Source: Streptomyces griseoviridis
Lineage (GTDB): Bacteria; Actinomycetota; Actinomycetes; Streptomycetales; Streptomycetaceae
Length of the DNA: 60,039 bases
Direction: 5' to 3'
Assembly (NCBI GenBank): GCA_014649155.1
Contig: BMSM01000038.1
Span: 1 to 60,039 of the forward strand
The position numbers and the translations under genes are program-made. Below, one piece after another: positions 26,823 through 35,658 of this stretch; position 1 is the stretch's first letter, and each line of letters opens with the position of its first letter. The notes under the pieces were generated by a model. The model saw only the letters and a program-made list of their open reading frames with translations. It was not told where the DNA came from and made no database searches.

Positions 26823-28565
26823 GTGCCGATCGTGGCTCAGAGCACAGAGACCGCCGACTGGGTCTCCCGTTTCGCGGACGAGGTCATCGCCGAGTCGGAG
26901 CGCCGTGCCCCGGGCAAACCGGTCGTCGTCGCGTCCGGCCTCTCCCCGTCCGGCCCCATCCACCTGGGCAACCTCCGCGAGGTCATGACCCCGCACCTGG
27001 TCGCCGACGAGATCCGCCGCCGCGGGTACGAGGTGCGGCACCTCATCTCCTGGGACGACTACGACCGCTACCGCAAGGTCCCGAACGGGGTGCCCGGCAC
27101 CGACACCTCCTGGGCCGAGCACATCGGCAAGCCGCTGACCTCCGTCCCGGCCCCCGCCGGCTCGGCGTACCCGAACTGGGCCGAGCACTTCAAGGCGGCC
27201 ATGATCGAGGCGCTCGGCGAGCTGGGCGTCGAGTTCGACGGCATCAGCCAGACCGCGCAGTACACCTCCGGGGTCTACCGGGAGCAGATCCTGCACGCCA
27301 TGCGGCACCGCGCGGACATCGACGCGATCCTCGCCCAGTACCGCACCAAGCCGAAGGCCAGGAAGGTCCAGCAGAAGGCGGCCGACGCCGCCGAGCTGGA
27401 GGCCGAGGAGGGCTCCGGCGCCGCGGCCGAGGACGACGGCAGCTCCGGCTCCGCCGGGTACTTCCCGTACAAGCCGTACTGCGGCAACTGCGAGAAGGAC
27501 CTGACCACCGTCACCGCCTACGACGACGACACCACCGAGCTGACGTACACCTGCACCGCCTGCGGCTTCGGCGAGACGGTCCGGCTCAGCGAGTTCAACC
27601 GGGGCAAGCTGGTCTGGAAGGTCGACTGGCCCATGCGCTGGGCCTACGAGGGCGTCGTCTTCGAGCCCAGCGGCGTGGACCACTCCTCGCCGGGGTCGTC
27701 GTTCCAGGTCGGCGGGCAGATCGTCGGCATCTTCGGCGGCAAGCAGCCCATCGGCCCGATGTACGCCTTCGTCGGCATCAGCGGCATGGCCAAGATGTCC
27801 TCGTCCAAGGGCGGGGTGCCCACCCCCGGCGACGCCCTGAAGATCATGGAGCCGCAGCTGCTGCGCTGGCTCTACGCCCGCCGCAGGCCCAACCAGTCCT
27901 TCAAGATCGCCTTCGACCAGGAGATCCAGCGGCTCTACGACGAGTGGGACCGGCTGGACGCCAAGGTCGCCGACGGCAGCGCCCTCCCGGCCGACGCCGC
28001 CGCGCACTCCCGGGCCGTGCGCACCGCCGCCGGTGACCTGCCGCGGACGCCCCGCCCGCTGCCGTACCGCACGCTCGCCTCCGTCGCCGACATCACCGCC
28101 GGCCACGCCGACCAGGCGCTGCGCATCCTCAGCGAGCTGGACCCGTCCCACCCGCTGACCTCCCTGGACGAGGCCCGCCCCCGGTACGACAAGGCCGAGG
28201 CGTGGATCAACACCCACGTCCCCGCCGACCAGCGCACCATCGTCCGGGAGCAGCCCGACACCGAGCTGCTGGCCTCCCTCGACGAGGCGTCCGCCGGTTC
28301 GGTACGGCTGCTGCTCGACGGCCTCGCCGAGCACTGGTCCCTGGACGGGCTCACCCACCTCGTCTACGGCGTGCCCAAGGTCCAGGCCGGCTTCTCCGCC
28401 GACGCCACGCCCAAGGAGCTGCCGCCGGAGATCAAGACCGCCCAGCGGACCTTCTTCGCCCTGCTCTACCGGCTGCTCGTCGGCCGCGACACCGGCCCCC
28501 GGCTGCCGACGCTGCTGCTGGCGGTCGGCCAGGAGCGGGTCCGGCACCTTCTCGGCGCCGCGTAA
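26823..28565 (+). CDS. lysS: Class I lysyl-tRNA synthetase
   Basis: 580 residues. It is the archaeal/class I form (LysK type): HIGH-like GPIHLGNLREV near 44, a zinc-ribbon-like CGNCEKDL...CTACGFG (about 220-246) and the KMSKS motif GMAKMSSSKGG near 325. Actinobacteria often carry this enzyme instead of, or beside, the class II LysRS. Two starts, GTG 26823 and GTG 26832, share the Shine-Dalgarno AAGGA; the first gives MPIVAQSTETADW. It is divergent from argS, so both may share regulation. Confidence 0.95.
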   Translation: MPIVAQSTETADWVSRFADEVIAESERRAPGKPVVVASGLSPSGPIHLGNLREVMTPHLVADEIRRRGYEVRHLISWDDYDRYRKVPNGVPGTDTSWAEHIGKPLTSVPAPAGSAYPNWAEHFKAAMIEALGELGVEFDGISQTAQYTSGVYREQILHAMRHRADIDAILAQYRTKPKARKVQQKAADAAELEAEEGSGAAAEDDGSSGSAGYFPYKPYCGNCEKDLTTVTAYDDDTTELTYTCTACGFGETVRLSEFNRGKLVWKVDWPMRWAYEGVVFEPSGVDHSSPGSSFQVGGQIVGIFGGKQPIGPMYAFVGISGMAKMSSSKGGVPTPGDALKIMEPQLLRWLYARRRPNQSFKIAFDQEIQRLYDEWDRLDAKVADGSALPADAAAHSRAVRTAAGDLPRTPRPLPYRTLASVADITAGHADQALRILSELDPSHPLTSLDEARPRYDKAEAWINTHVPADQRTIVREQPDTELLASLDEASAGSVRLLLDGLAEHWSLDGLTHLVYGVPKVQAGFSADATPKELPPEIKTAQRTFFALLYRLLVGRDTGPRLPTLLLAVGQERVRHLLGAA

Positions 28566-28576
28566 CCGGACACACC

Positions 28577-28606
28577 GAGGGCCCCCGGCCACGGCCGGGG
28601 GCCCTC
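28577..28606. terminator. Bidirectional terminator between lysS and the DUF2637 gene
   Basis: A perfect 14-bp inverted repeat (GAGGGCCCCCGGCC and complement) separated by two bases, placed between two convergent genes. It lacks a T run. Confidence 0.75.
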
Positions 28607-28624
28607 GCGCGCGTCTCGTACCGC

Positions 28625-29944
28625 TCAGGCGATGTGGTCCTCCTCCAGCTCCGCGTTGTAGCGGTTGGTGAAGCGGTTGACCATGCGCTTGGCCTCGTCC
28701 GCGGGAAGCGTCCGGCCGAACTCCGCCTCCACGTTCTCGCCGAACTCACGCGCCGTCGGGTAGCCGCCGCCGGGGATCGACTTCTTGAAGACCTGGTAGT
28801 AGTCCTCCTCCGTCGGCTCCTCGGCCGGGGTGCCGCCGCCCTCGCCCAGCTCACGGGTGCGGCCCGGCGACACCGGGATGGGGAAACCGCCGGTCTCCTC
28901 CGGGGAGAACTCCGGCGGCGGCTCCTCCTCGTACTGCTCCCGGTACTCGTCCGCCTGCTGCTGCTCCTCGTACCAGTGGGCGTACTGCTCGGCCGGGTCG
29001 TACGTCGGGTCGTAGCCGCCCTGGTACTCGACCTGGCGCGGCGTCTTGAACCACGGGCTGCTCTCGTCCGGCTCCACGGGCGGCTGCGGGGGCTGCTGGG
29101 ACTCCTGCGGTCCGGGTTGCGACGGTCCGGGCTGCGACGGTCCGGGTCGCGACGGTCCGGGCGGGCCGGACAGCTCGCGGCGCTGCTCGACGGCGGGCCC
29201 GGCCGGCACCGCGGCGGACTCGGCCGGCCGGGGCGCCGGCGGGAGCAGGGCCGGTTCGATGCCGGCCGCCGCCAGGCCCGAGGGGGCGGTCTCCGCCAGC
29301 GGGACGCCGTACCGGGCCAGGCGCAGCGGCATCAGGGACTCCACCGGGGCCTTGCGGCGCCAAGCGCGGCCGAAGCGGGAACGGAGCCGGGCCTGGTAGA
29401 CGAGACGTTCCTGCTCCAGCTTGATGACCTGGTCGTAGGAGCGCAGCTCCCACAGCTTCATCCGGCGCCACAGCAGGAAGGTCGGGACCGGGGAGAGCAG
29501 CCAGCGGGTGAGGCGGACGCCCTCCATGTGCTTGTCGGCGGTGATGTCCGCGATCCGGCCGATGGCGTGCCGGGCGGCCTCGACGGACACCACGAACAGC
29601 ACGGGGATCACCGCGTGCATGCCCACGCCCAGCGGGTCCGGCCAGGCCGCCGCGCCGTTGAACGCGATCGTCGCCGCCGTCAGCACCCACGCCGTCTGGC
29701 GCAGCAGCGGGAACGGTATGCGGATCCAGGTCAGCAGGAGGTCGAGGGCGAGCAGGACGCAGATGCCCATGTCGATGCCGATCGGGAAGACGTAGCTGAA
29801 CCTCCCGAAGCCCTTCTCCATGGCCAGGTCGAGCACGGCCGCGTACGAGCCGGCGAAACCGATCCCCGCGATGACGACGGCACCGAAGACGACGACTCCG
29901 ATGAGAACGCGGTGCATCCGTGTCAGCTGAAGTGGCGCGGCCAC
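28625..29944 (-). CDS. DUF2637 membrane protein (SpdB-like)
   Basis: 439 residues from GTG with GGGAGGGGAG upstream. Four membrane helices occupy ~10-140 (VLIGVVVFGAVVIAGIGFAG, VFPIGIDMGICVLLALDLLL, LTAATIAFNGAAAWPDPLG, VIPVLFVVSVEAARHAIG), followed by an Arg/Lys-rich helical stretch and a long acidic Pro/Gly/Glu tail with QPGPSQPGP repeats. DUF2637 proteins include SpdB-type plasmid spread proteins and chromosomal relatives; function here is unknown. The last ~45 residues (GGGYPTAREFGENVEAEFGR) look folded, like a small DNA-binding or partner-binding module. Confidence 0.8.
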   Translation of the reverse strand: MAAPLQLTRMHRVLIGVVVFGAVVIAGIGFAGSYAAVLDLAMEKGFGRFSYVFPIGIDMGICVLLALDLLLTWIRIPFPLLRQTAWVLTAATIAFNGAAAWPDPLGVGMHAVIPVLFVVSVEAARHAIGRIADITADKHMEGVRLTRWLLSPVPTFLLWRRMKLWELRSYDQVIKLEQERLVYQARLRSRFGRAWRRKAPVESLMPLRLARYGVPLAETAPSGLAAAGIEPALLPPAPRPAESAAVPAGPAVEQRRELSGPPGPSRPGPSQPGPSQPGPQESQQPPQPPVEPDESSPWFKTPRQVEYQGGYDPTYDPAEQYAHWYEEQQQADEYREQYEEEPPPEFSPEETGGFPIPVSPGRTRELGEGGGTPAEEPTEEDYYQVFKKSIPGGGYPTAREFGENVEAEFGRTLPADEAKRMVNRFTNRYNAELEEDHIA

Positions 29945-30059
29945 CCGTACTCCCCTCCCAGTGCCTGTTGTTGCGCGCTACAGGGTGGCACATGTGTACG
30001 GACGGACGGGTGGCCGGTGGGGAATGCCCCCTTCGGGCCCTTCGCCGGGCTCCGGCGCG

Positions 30060-30977
30060 TCAGCTCTTGCGCGCGGACGCCGAGGACTTCGACTGCGGGG
30101 AGTCGGAGTCCTCGGAGTCGTCCGAACCGGCGTCCGAGGAACCGTCGTCCTTCGTGGCGTCGTCCGTGGCGCTCGCGGAGGCGTCCTTCGAGGCGCTCCC
30201 GGAGGGCGAGGCGCCCGCGCCGTTGGCGGCCGACACCGCGGCCACCACTTCCTCGGCCGCCCGCTTCGCGTCCGTCACCAGGCCCTTGGCGTCGGGGGAC
30301 TCGTCGCCGGCCAGACCGGCGCCGTTGTAGTCCACGGTGACGACGACGTTCTCGACGCGGGCGACGGCCGTCTGCTGCTTGAAGGTGCCTTCCTTCTTCT
30401 TCAGCTCGTACCGCACGATCTGCGCCTCGTCGCCCGCCCCGGCGAACGGGTCCACCTGGAGGTCCTTCGCGCCGTCCGTGGCCTGGGCGTCCTCGAGCTG
30501 CTTGACCAGGTAGTCGTGGGCCAGGTCGTCGCCCGCGCCGCGCGCGGTGTCCGACTCGAAGCGCAGCAGGGAGACATTGAGCCATCGGTACTGCGAGCCC
30601 TTGACGCCGTTGTTGTCCAGGCTGTCCCAGGAGCAACTGGCGCGGGTGGCGGTGTCGGAGGAGGAGCCCTCCTTGCCGGACTTCGCCTCCGGTACGAGAT
30701 CCTTCAGGGTCTTCTTGGCCAACACCCCGCACGGCTCCGGCAGTTCGCCGTACGCCGCCGCCTGCACCGTCGGGGACGGGCTGGCGGACGCCGACGCGGA
30801 GGCCGAGGCCGCCGTGTCGGCGGACTTGCCCTCGTCGGAGCCGGAGCCGGAGTCGGAGGAGCAGCCCGCGGCGACCAGCATCACGGGGAGGGCGGCCGCG
30901 CCGACCAGGACGCGGCTCAGACGCCTCTCTCGCCGCACACGCGGTCCGGGCTGGTCTCGCTGCACTCGTCGCTGCAT
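30060..30977 (-). CDS. DUF3558-type lipoprotein
   Basis: 305 residues from ATG (MQRRVQRDQPGPRVRRERRL) with GAAGGA six bases upstream. Lipobox in LPVMLVAAGCSSDSGS, Cys at ~39. A Ser/Ala/Asp-rich spacer precedes the domain with LPEPCGVLAKKTLKDLVP (Cys 1) and ASCSWDSLDNNG (Cys 2), the pair typical of DUF3558. The C-terminal ~75 residues are Ser/Ala/Asp low-complexity ending SSASARKS. It is surface-exposed and of unknown role, paralogous to the next lipoprotein upstream. Confidence 0.82.
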   Translation of the reverse strand: MQRRVQRDQPGPRVRRERRLSRVLVGAAALPVMLVAAGCSSDSGSGSDEGKSADTAASASASASASPSPTVQAAAYGELPEPCGVLAKKTLKDLVPEAKSGKEGSSSDTATRASCSWDSLDNNGVKGSQYRWLNVSLLRFESDTARGAGDDLAHDYLVKQLEDAQATDGAKDLQVDPFAGAGDEAQIVRYELKKKEGTFKQQTAVARVENVVVTVDYNGAGLAGDESPDAKGLVTDAKRAAEEVVAAVSAANGAGASPSGSASKDASASATDDATKDDGSSDAGSDDSEDSDSPQSKSSASARKS

Positions 30978-31109
30978 GGTTCCTTCACTCATGACACGTA
31001 TGGTTCTGGCGTTCGGAACGGGTCCGGTGGGCCACGGTACGCGGTACCGAAACCGCGCGGTTCCTTTCCGGAAGCTTCACGGACGCGCGCGGCCGACGCC
31101 GAACGGGCG

Positions 31110-31997
31110 TCAGCCGCCCAGTGAATCGGCCAGCCGGGACGCCAGTTTCCGGGCCTTGTCCTGCATTTCCTCGCTGTCGGGGACGACGCCGAGCACGGCG
31201 GGCTGCTCGGTGTACTCGACGGTCACGATGACGTTCGACGTGCGGAACGCCACAGTCACCGTGCGCCGCTGGGCCGTCGAACCGGAACTGCTCAGCTCGT
31301 CGTCGAGGAACGCCTCGTCACCCAGGCCGTCCAGCAGCCGAGGCTGGAGGGCGGTGGGGGTGGCGCCGGCCGTGGCGGAGGAGGCGCCGCCCGAGGAGGG
31401 CGCGGTGGCGGAGGCGCCGGAGGTACCGGAGGAGGGGGACGCGGAGGCGGTCGGGGAGCCGGTGGGGGAGGGCGTCCCGGACGCCGGCCGGTCCCCGGCG
31501 CCGGTCCCGGTCTCCGACTGTGTCCGCGTCTCCGTCTCGGTCGTGATCGGTTCGGGGAGGTCCGCGTCCTCCGTCTTCGTCGCGAACAGCTCCCGCGCCT
31601 GGCTGTCGTCGCTGACCGAGTTGTCGTACGACACCACGCGCTCCAGGTCGACGAAGAGGTGGTCGGTGGCGTCCGCCGAGTCGACCTTCCAACGGCAGCC
31701 GACCTTGCGGTCGTTGTCGTAGGTGAGGGTCGCCTCGCCCTCGTAGGCTCTGGCGCGCTGCTCCTCGTCCGTGATCTCGGCGATGCCGGGCAGGAGCGAG
31801 TCCAGGGAGTCCTCGCCGACCGCCGAGCACGGCTCGGGGAGCGTGCGGTACCGGCCGGGCTGGGCGGCGGGCGAGGCGGTGCCGGAGCCGCCCGGGTTGG
31901 AGTCGTCCGTCGTGCCGCCGTCCGAACCGCCGGTGCAGCCGGCCAGCAGCGCCGCGAGGAGGGCGACGGTGCCGGAAACGTACGCCTTCCGCTGCAC
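31110..31997 (-). CDS. DUF3558-type lipoprotein (paralogue)
   Basis: 295 residues, GTG start, AGGAG eight bases upstream. Lipobox in VALLAALLAGCTGGSD (Cys ~21). It shares the LPEPCSAVGEDSLDSLLPGI and GCRWKVDSADATDHLF blocks with its neighbour, so the two arose by tandem duplication. A Ser/Thr/Gly/Pro insert near 150-215 divides the domain. Same direction as the neighbouring lipoprotein gene, with a 132-base gap. Confidence 0.82.
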   Translation of the reverse strand: MQRKAYVSGTVALLAALLAGCTGGSDGGTTDDSNPGGSGTASPAAQPGRYRTLPEPCSAVGEDSLDSLLPGIAEITDEEQRARAYEGEATLTYDNDRKVGCRWKVDSADATDHLFVDLERVVSYDNSVSDDSQARELFATKTEDADLPEPITTETETRTQSETGTGAGDRPASGTPSPTGSPTASASPSSGTSGASATAPSSGGASSATAGATPTALQPRLLDGLGDEAFLDDELSSSGSTAQRRTVTVAFRTSNVIVTVEYTEQPAVLGVVPDSEEMQDKARKLASRLADSLGG

Positions 31998-32244
31998 GGT
32001 CGGCTCCTCTCGACGGTGGGTCCGGTGGCGGTGGGGCCTTCAGTGTCCCCGCTGGTTATTCGGTTGCCGCGCGGGGGTGGGTCCTGGGCACCATGTGTAT
32101 CGCACGCGCTGCCGCGGACGCCGGTCCGAGATCCCTTTCGTGGGTACTGGTGACGTTTTTTGCGCTCTTTCTTTTTGTTCGCTTCATGCCGCCTTGCGCG
32201 GTCTTCTGCTGTCTTCCTGCTGGCTTCGGGGGAACGAGGACGTC

Positions 32245-33438
32245 ATGACGTACGTGGAGGTACCGGGCGCGCGGGTGCCGATCCGCATGTGGGCCGACCC
32301 GGCGACGGTCGAGGACGGCGCGATGCGGCAGCTACGGAACGTCGCGACGCTGCCCTGGATCGAGGGCCTGGCGGTGATGCCGGACGTGCACTACGGCAAG
32401 GGTGCGACGGTCGGGTCCGTGATCGCCCTGCGGGACGCGGTGTGCCCGGCGGCGGTGGGCGTGGACATCGGCTGCGGGATGTCGGCGGTGAGGACGTCCC
32501 TGACCGCGAACGACCTGCCGGGCGACCTGTCCCGGCTGCGGTCGCGGATCGAGCAGGCGATCCCGGTGGGCCGGGGCATGCACGGCGACCCGGTGGACCC
32601 CGGTCGGCTGCACGGGTTCGCGACCGGCGGCTGGGACGACTTCTGGGGGCGTTTCGGCGGGGTCGCCGAGGCGGTCCGGTTCCGTCATGACCGGGCGGAG
32701 AAGCAGATGGGGACGCTGGGCAGCGGCAACCACATGATCGAACTTTGTCTTGATCAGTCGGATTCGGTCTGGCTCATGCTGCACTCCGGGTCGCGGAACA
32801 TCGGCAAGGAGCTGGCCGAGCACCACATCGGTGTGGCCCGGGGGCTGCCGCACAATCAGGGCCTGGTCGACCGTGACCTCGCCGTCTTCATATCGGACAC
32901 GCCACAGATGGCGGCGTACAGAAATGATCTGTACTGGGCGCAGGAGTACGCCAAGTACAACCGCTCCATCATGATGGCGCTCCTGAAGGACGTGGTCCGC
33001 AAGGAGTTCCGCAAGGCGAAGCCGGTCTTCGAGCAGGAGATCTCCTGCCATCACAACTACGTGGCGGAGGAGCGGTACGAGGGGATGGACCTGCTCGTGA
33101 CCCGCAAGGGCGCGATCCGGGCCGGCTCCGGTGAGTACGGGATCATCCCGGGTTCCATGGGCACCAGCTCGTACATCGTGAAGGGCCTCGGTAACGAGAA
33201 GGCGTTCAATTCGGCCTCGCACGGGGCCGGTCGGCGCATGAGCCGTAACGCGGCCAAGCGGCGCTTCACCGTGCGGGACCTGGAAGAGCAGACCCGTGGT
33301 GTGGAGTGCCGTAAGGACTCCGGTGTGCTGGACGAGATCCCGGGCGCTTACAAGAACATCGACCAGGTGATGGAACAGCAGCGTGATCTCGTCGAGGTCG
33401 TGGCGAGACTGAAGCAGTTCGTGTGCGTGAAGGGCTGA
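32245..33438 (+). CDS. rtcB: RtcB RNA-splicing ligase
   Basis: 397 residues from ATG. RtcB joins RNA 2',3'-cyclic phosphate or 3'-phosphate ends to 5'-OH ends with GTP and Mn. Metal and GMP residues are visible: GVDIGCGMSAVRT near 71 (Cys ligand), TLGSGNHMIELCLDQ near 157, LHSGSRNIGKELAEHHIG near 179, EISCHHNYVAEERYEG near 265, GSMGTSSYIVKG near 303 and the guanylated His in SASHGAGRRMSRNAAKRRF near 325. No intein interrupts the frame. Base composition is slightly less GC-rich than in neighbours. A strong hairpin follows. Confidence 0.95.
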   Translation: MTYVEVPGARVPIRMWADPATVEDGAMRQLRNVATLPWIEGLAVMPDVHYGKGATVGSVIALRDAVCPAAVGVDIGCGMSAVRTSLTANDLPGDLSRLRSRIEQAIPVGRGMHGDPVDPGRLHGFATGGWDDFWGRFGGVAEAVRFRHDRAEKQMGTLGSGNHMIELCLDQSDSVWLMLHSGSRNIGKELAEHHIGVARGLPHNQGLVDRDLAVFISDTPQMAAYRNDLYWAQEYAKYNRSIMMALLKDVVRKEFRKAKPVFEQEISCHHNYVAEERYEGMDLLVTRKGAIRAGSGEYGIIPGSMGTSSYIVKGLGNEKAFNSASHGAGRRMSRNAAKRRFTVRDLEEQTRGVECRKDSGVLDEIPGAYKNIDQVMEQQRDLVEVVARLKQFVCVKG

Positions 33439-33441
33439 CAA

Positions 33442-33476
33442 GAGGTTCCTTGTCCTTGAGGCGGACAAGGAACCTC
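33442..33476 (+). terminator. Terminator hairpin after rtcB
   Basis: A perfect 14-bp stem (GAGGTTCCTTGTCC and complement) with a TTGAGGC loop, 3 bases after the rtcB stop. Confidence 0.8.
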
Positions 33477-33486
33477 GATCAGTGAG

Positions 33487-33893
33487 TCACTGCCCACTCG
33501 GCATGGGTACCTGGCCCGAGCGCAGACGCCGCATGCGCAGGTTGCGGCTCTGTGGAGTTCTGCCGAGCGCCTCGGCGGAGGCTGTCGGGCTGTTGAGCCT
33601 CAACAGGATGCGGTCCTCGGTCTCGTTCCAGCGACGTGCTGTGCGGGCGGGCCGCATGTCCGCCGGGCGTCGCCATACGGCGAGTGAGCCGGCGGCCGTT
33701 GGGGCCTGGCCGTGCGCTCCAGCCCGGTGACCTCCCTGGCATGGTCGCACCAGAAGGGCGCGAGAGCCGTGCCGGCGGTCGCCAGTGAGACGAACGGCGG
33801 TCCTTTTCCCGTGAAGCCGACTGAACCGTCGGCGTCGATGATGCCTCGCAGCCGGTCCCGGCGGTCGTTCCGTTTGATCGACGTCGTTCACTC
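33487..33893 (-). pseudogene. Remnant of a LAGLIDADG homing-endonuclease gene
   Basis: Read leftward, one frame gives RLRGIIDADGSVGFTGKGPP, a clear LAGLIDADG helix and following strand, then FVSLATAGTALAPFWCDHAR. That frame meets a stop right upstream (a TGA in place of a start) and runs out after about 70 codons. The 3' part continues in another frame, with RRWNETEDRILLRLNSPTAS, then AEALGRTPQSRNLRMRRLRS and GQVPMP, an HTH-like end that relatives also have. So the gene has at least two frameshifts and probably an internal deletion near 33705-33725. It faces rtcB tail to tail. Confidence 0.72.
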
Positions 33894-33912
33894 CTGCGAG
33901 TGATGGGTGCCG

Positions 33913-34698
33913 TCACCCCTCCCGGTGCACCTTCGTGTTCGACGCCTGGGCGCGGGGGCGGACGACCAGGAGGTCGATGTTGACGTGGGAGGGGCGGGTG
34001 ACCGCCCAGGTGATGGTGTCGGCGACGTCGTCGGCGGTCAGCGGCTCGGCCACGCCCTGGTAGACCTTGGCGGCCTTCTCCGCGTCGCCCGAGAAGCGGG
34101 TCAGGGCGAACTCCTCGGTCTTCACCATGCCGGGGGCGATCTCGATCACCCGGACCGGGCGGCCGACGATCTCCAGGCGGAGGGTCTCGGCGAGGACGTG
34201 CTCGCCGTGCTTGGCGGCGACATAGCCCGCGCCGCCCTCGTAGGTGCCGTGTCCCGCGGTGGAGGAGACGACCACGACCGTGCCGTCGCCGCTCGCCTCC
34301 AGCTTGGGGAGGAGGGCCTGGGTGAGGTTGAGCGTGCCGATGACGTTCGTCTCGTACATGCGGCGCCAGTCGTCCGGGTCCCCGGAGGCGACCGGGTCGG
34401 CGCCGAGCGCGCCGCCCGCGTTGTTCACCAGGACGCCGATGGTCCTGAAGGCCGACGCGAACTCGTCCACCGCCGCGCGGTCGGTGACGTCGAGGGGGTA
34501 CGCGGTCGCCTGGCCTCCGGCCGCCCGGATCTCCTCGGCGAGGGCCTCGACGCGGTCCTTGCGGCGGGCGGTCAGGACCACGCGGTAGCCGGCCCCGGCG
34601 AGCTGCCGGGCGGTGGCGGCGCCGATGCCGCTGCTGGCGCCGGTGACGATCGCGATGCGGGACGCTGCCGCGGGCTGGGCGGAGGGGGCGGTGGACAT
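33913..34698 (-). CDS. Short-chain dehydrogenase/reductase
   Basis: 261 residues from ATG (MSTAPSAQPAAASRIAIVTG). Classical SDR: TGASSGIG near 20 (NADP binding, with Arg-Arg-Lys after the second strand favouring NADPH), NNAGG near 95, Ser in VVVSSTAGHG near 144 and Tyr-x3-Lys in YVAAKHGE near 160. Resembles the YdfG/serine-3-dehydrogenase group acting on 3-hydroxy acids. The longer open frame upstream lacks coding character. Confidence 0.88.
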   Translation of the reverse strand: MSTAPSAQPAAASRIAIVTGASSGIGAATARQLAGAGYRVVLTARRKDRVEALAEEIRAAGGQATAYPLDVTDRAAVDEFASAFRTIGVLVNNAGGALGADPVASGDPDDWRRMYETNVIGTLNLTQALLPKLEASGDGTVVVVSSTAGHGTYEGGAGYVAAKHGEHVLAETLRLEIVGRPVRVIEIAPGMVKTEEFALTRFSGDAEKAAKVYQGVAEPLTADDVADTITWAVTRPSHVNIDLLVVRPRAQASNTKVHREG

Positions 34699-34858
34699 CG
34701 GGGCTCCTGGGGCGGGGAGGTGGGCTGCCGCCAGGATAGGCGGGGCGGGGGGCCGCCCTCGGGCGCGGGTCGTGGGTCGTGCGGGGGCGGGCACGCCCGC
34801 GCGGCGGAGCCGCGTCCCGACACGGCCCCGCGTCGCCTTCCGGCCCGCCGAGGTGTCC

Positions 34859-35194
34859 TCAGTCGCCCCTGGGCGCGTACATGATCAGGGCCATCCCCGC
34901 CAGGCAGACCGCCGCGCCCGCGATGTCCCAGCGGTCCGGGCGGTAGCCGTCGGCCACCGCGCCCCACAGGATCGAACCGGCGACGAAGATCCCGCCGTAC
35001 GCGGCGAGGATGCGGCCGAAGTGGGCGTCGGGCTGGAAGGTGGCGACGAAGCCGTACGCGCCGAGGGCGAGGACGCCGCCGGCCGCCCAGAGCCAGCCGC
35101 GGTGTTCGCGCACGCCCTGCCAGACGAGCCAGGCGCCGCCGATCTCGAACAGCGCGGCGACGGCGAACAGGGCGGCGGAGCGGAGGATCAGCAT
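34859..35194 (-). CDS. YnfA-family small membrane protein
   Basis: 111 residues from ATG (MLILRSAALFAVAALFEIGG). Four hydrophobic helices with the UPF0060/YnfA signature: EIGGAWLVWQGVREHRG near 17, GVLALGAYGFVATFQPDAHF (about 40-59), RILAAYGGIFVAGSILWGAV (about 60-79), DRWDIAGAAVCLAGMALIMY (about 88-107). The family resembles small multidrug resistance proteins; transport function is unproven. Its start codon and leader form the first copy of a 38-bp tandem repeat. Confidence 0.9.
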   Translation of the reverse strand: MLILRSAALFAVAALFEIGGAWLVWQGVREHRGWLWAAGGVLALGAYGFVATFQPDAHFGRILAAYGGIFVAGSILWGAVADGYRPDRWDIAGAAVCLAGMALIMYAPRGD

Positions 35195-35491
35195 GCGGGC
35201 AGCTTCGCACCGGGCGCCGGGGTGTGAGGCGTGCGGGCGGTCGCGCAGCGGGCGCTGGGGTGCCAAGCGCGCGGGCGGCCTCGCGCCCGGCGCCGGGGCG
35301 GGAAGCGCGCGGGCGGTCGCGTATCCGGCATCGGGGTGCCAAGCGCGCGGGCGGTCTCGCGTCCGGCGCTGGGGCGGGAAGTGCGCGGGCGGTCTCGCGC
35401 CCGGCGCCGGGGTGGGAAGCGTGCGGGCGGCCTCGTGCCCGGCGCCGGGGTGGGAAGCGTGCGGGCGGCCTCGTGCGCGGTGCCGGGGCGC
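35188..35491. repeat. 38-bp tandem repeat, eight copies
   Basis: Eight imperfect units of exactly 38 bp start at 35188, 35226, 35264, 35302, 35340, 35378, 35416 and 35454. A common core is GCGGGCGG followed about ten bases later by GGCGCCGGGG. The first unit contains the start codon and leader of the YnfA-type gene; the others carry no recognisable gene. There are no spacers, so this is not a CRISPR array. Confidence 0.9.
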
Positions 35492-35497
35492 GTGGCC

Positions 35498-35550
35498 GTG
35501 CCCTGAGCGGCACACACGCCCCGGCATGTGTGCCGTGCCCTGAGCGGCAC
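35498..35550. repeat. Duplicated 16-bp palindrome
   Basis: GTGCCCTGAGCGGCAC occurs at 35498-35513 and again at 35535-35550, 37 bases apart. Each copy has GTGCC/GGCAC arms around six bases. This is almost the 38-bp period of the adjacent array, so it may be part of the same amplification. Confidence 0.75.
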
Positions 35551-35620
35551 GAGGCCGTGCGCTGTGCGAACGGGTCGCGGGGGTCACCGGAATAACGTCG
35601 GCGGGGTCGTCGTTCAGCGG

Positions 35621-35638
35621 TATAGTTGAACGGTCAAC
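35621..35638 (+). promoter_or_regulatory. -10 box and operator-like inverted repeat for the monooxygenase operon
   Basis: TATAGT (35621-35626) fits a -10 box and overlaps the perfect inverted repeat GTTGA-ACGG-TCAAC (35625-35638), placed where a repressor would block transcription. GGAGG at 35644-35648 is the ribosome site for the ATG at 35659. Confidence 0.55.
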
Positions 35639-35658
35639 AACTTGGAGGTTGAGCGACC

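Noticed and set aside
33487..33893. Intein or its remains within rtcB
   Set aside because: The remnant is on the opposite strand and outside the rtcB frame, whose conserved motifs are contiguous.
35188..35550. CRISPR array
   Set aside because: Repeats are directly adjacent with no unique spacers, and no cas genes are nearby.
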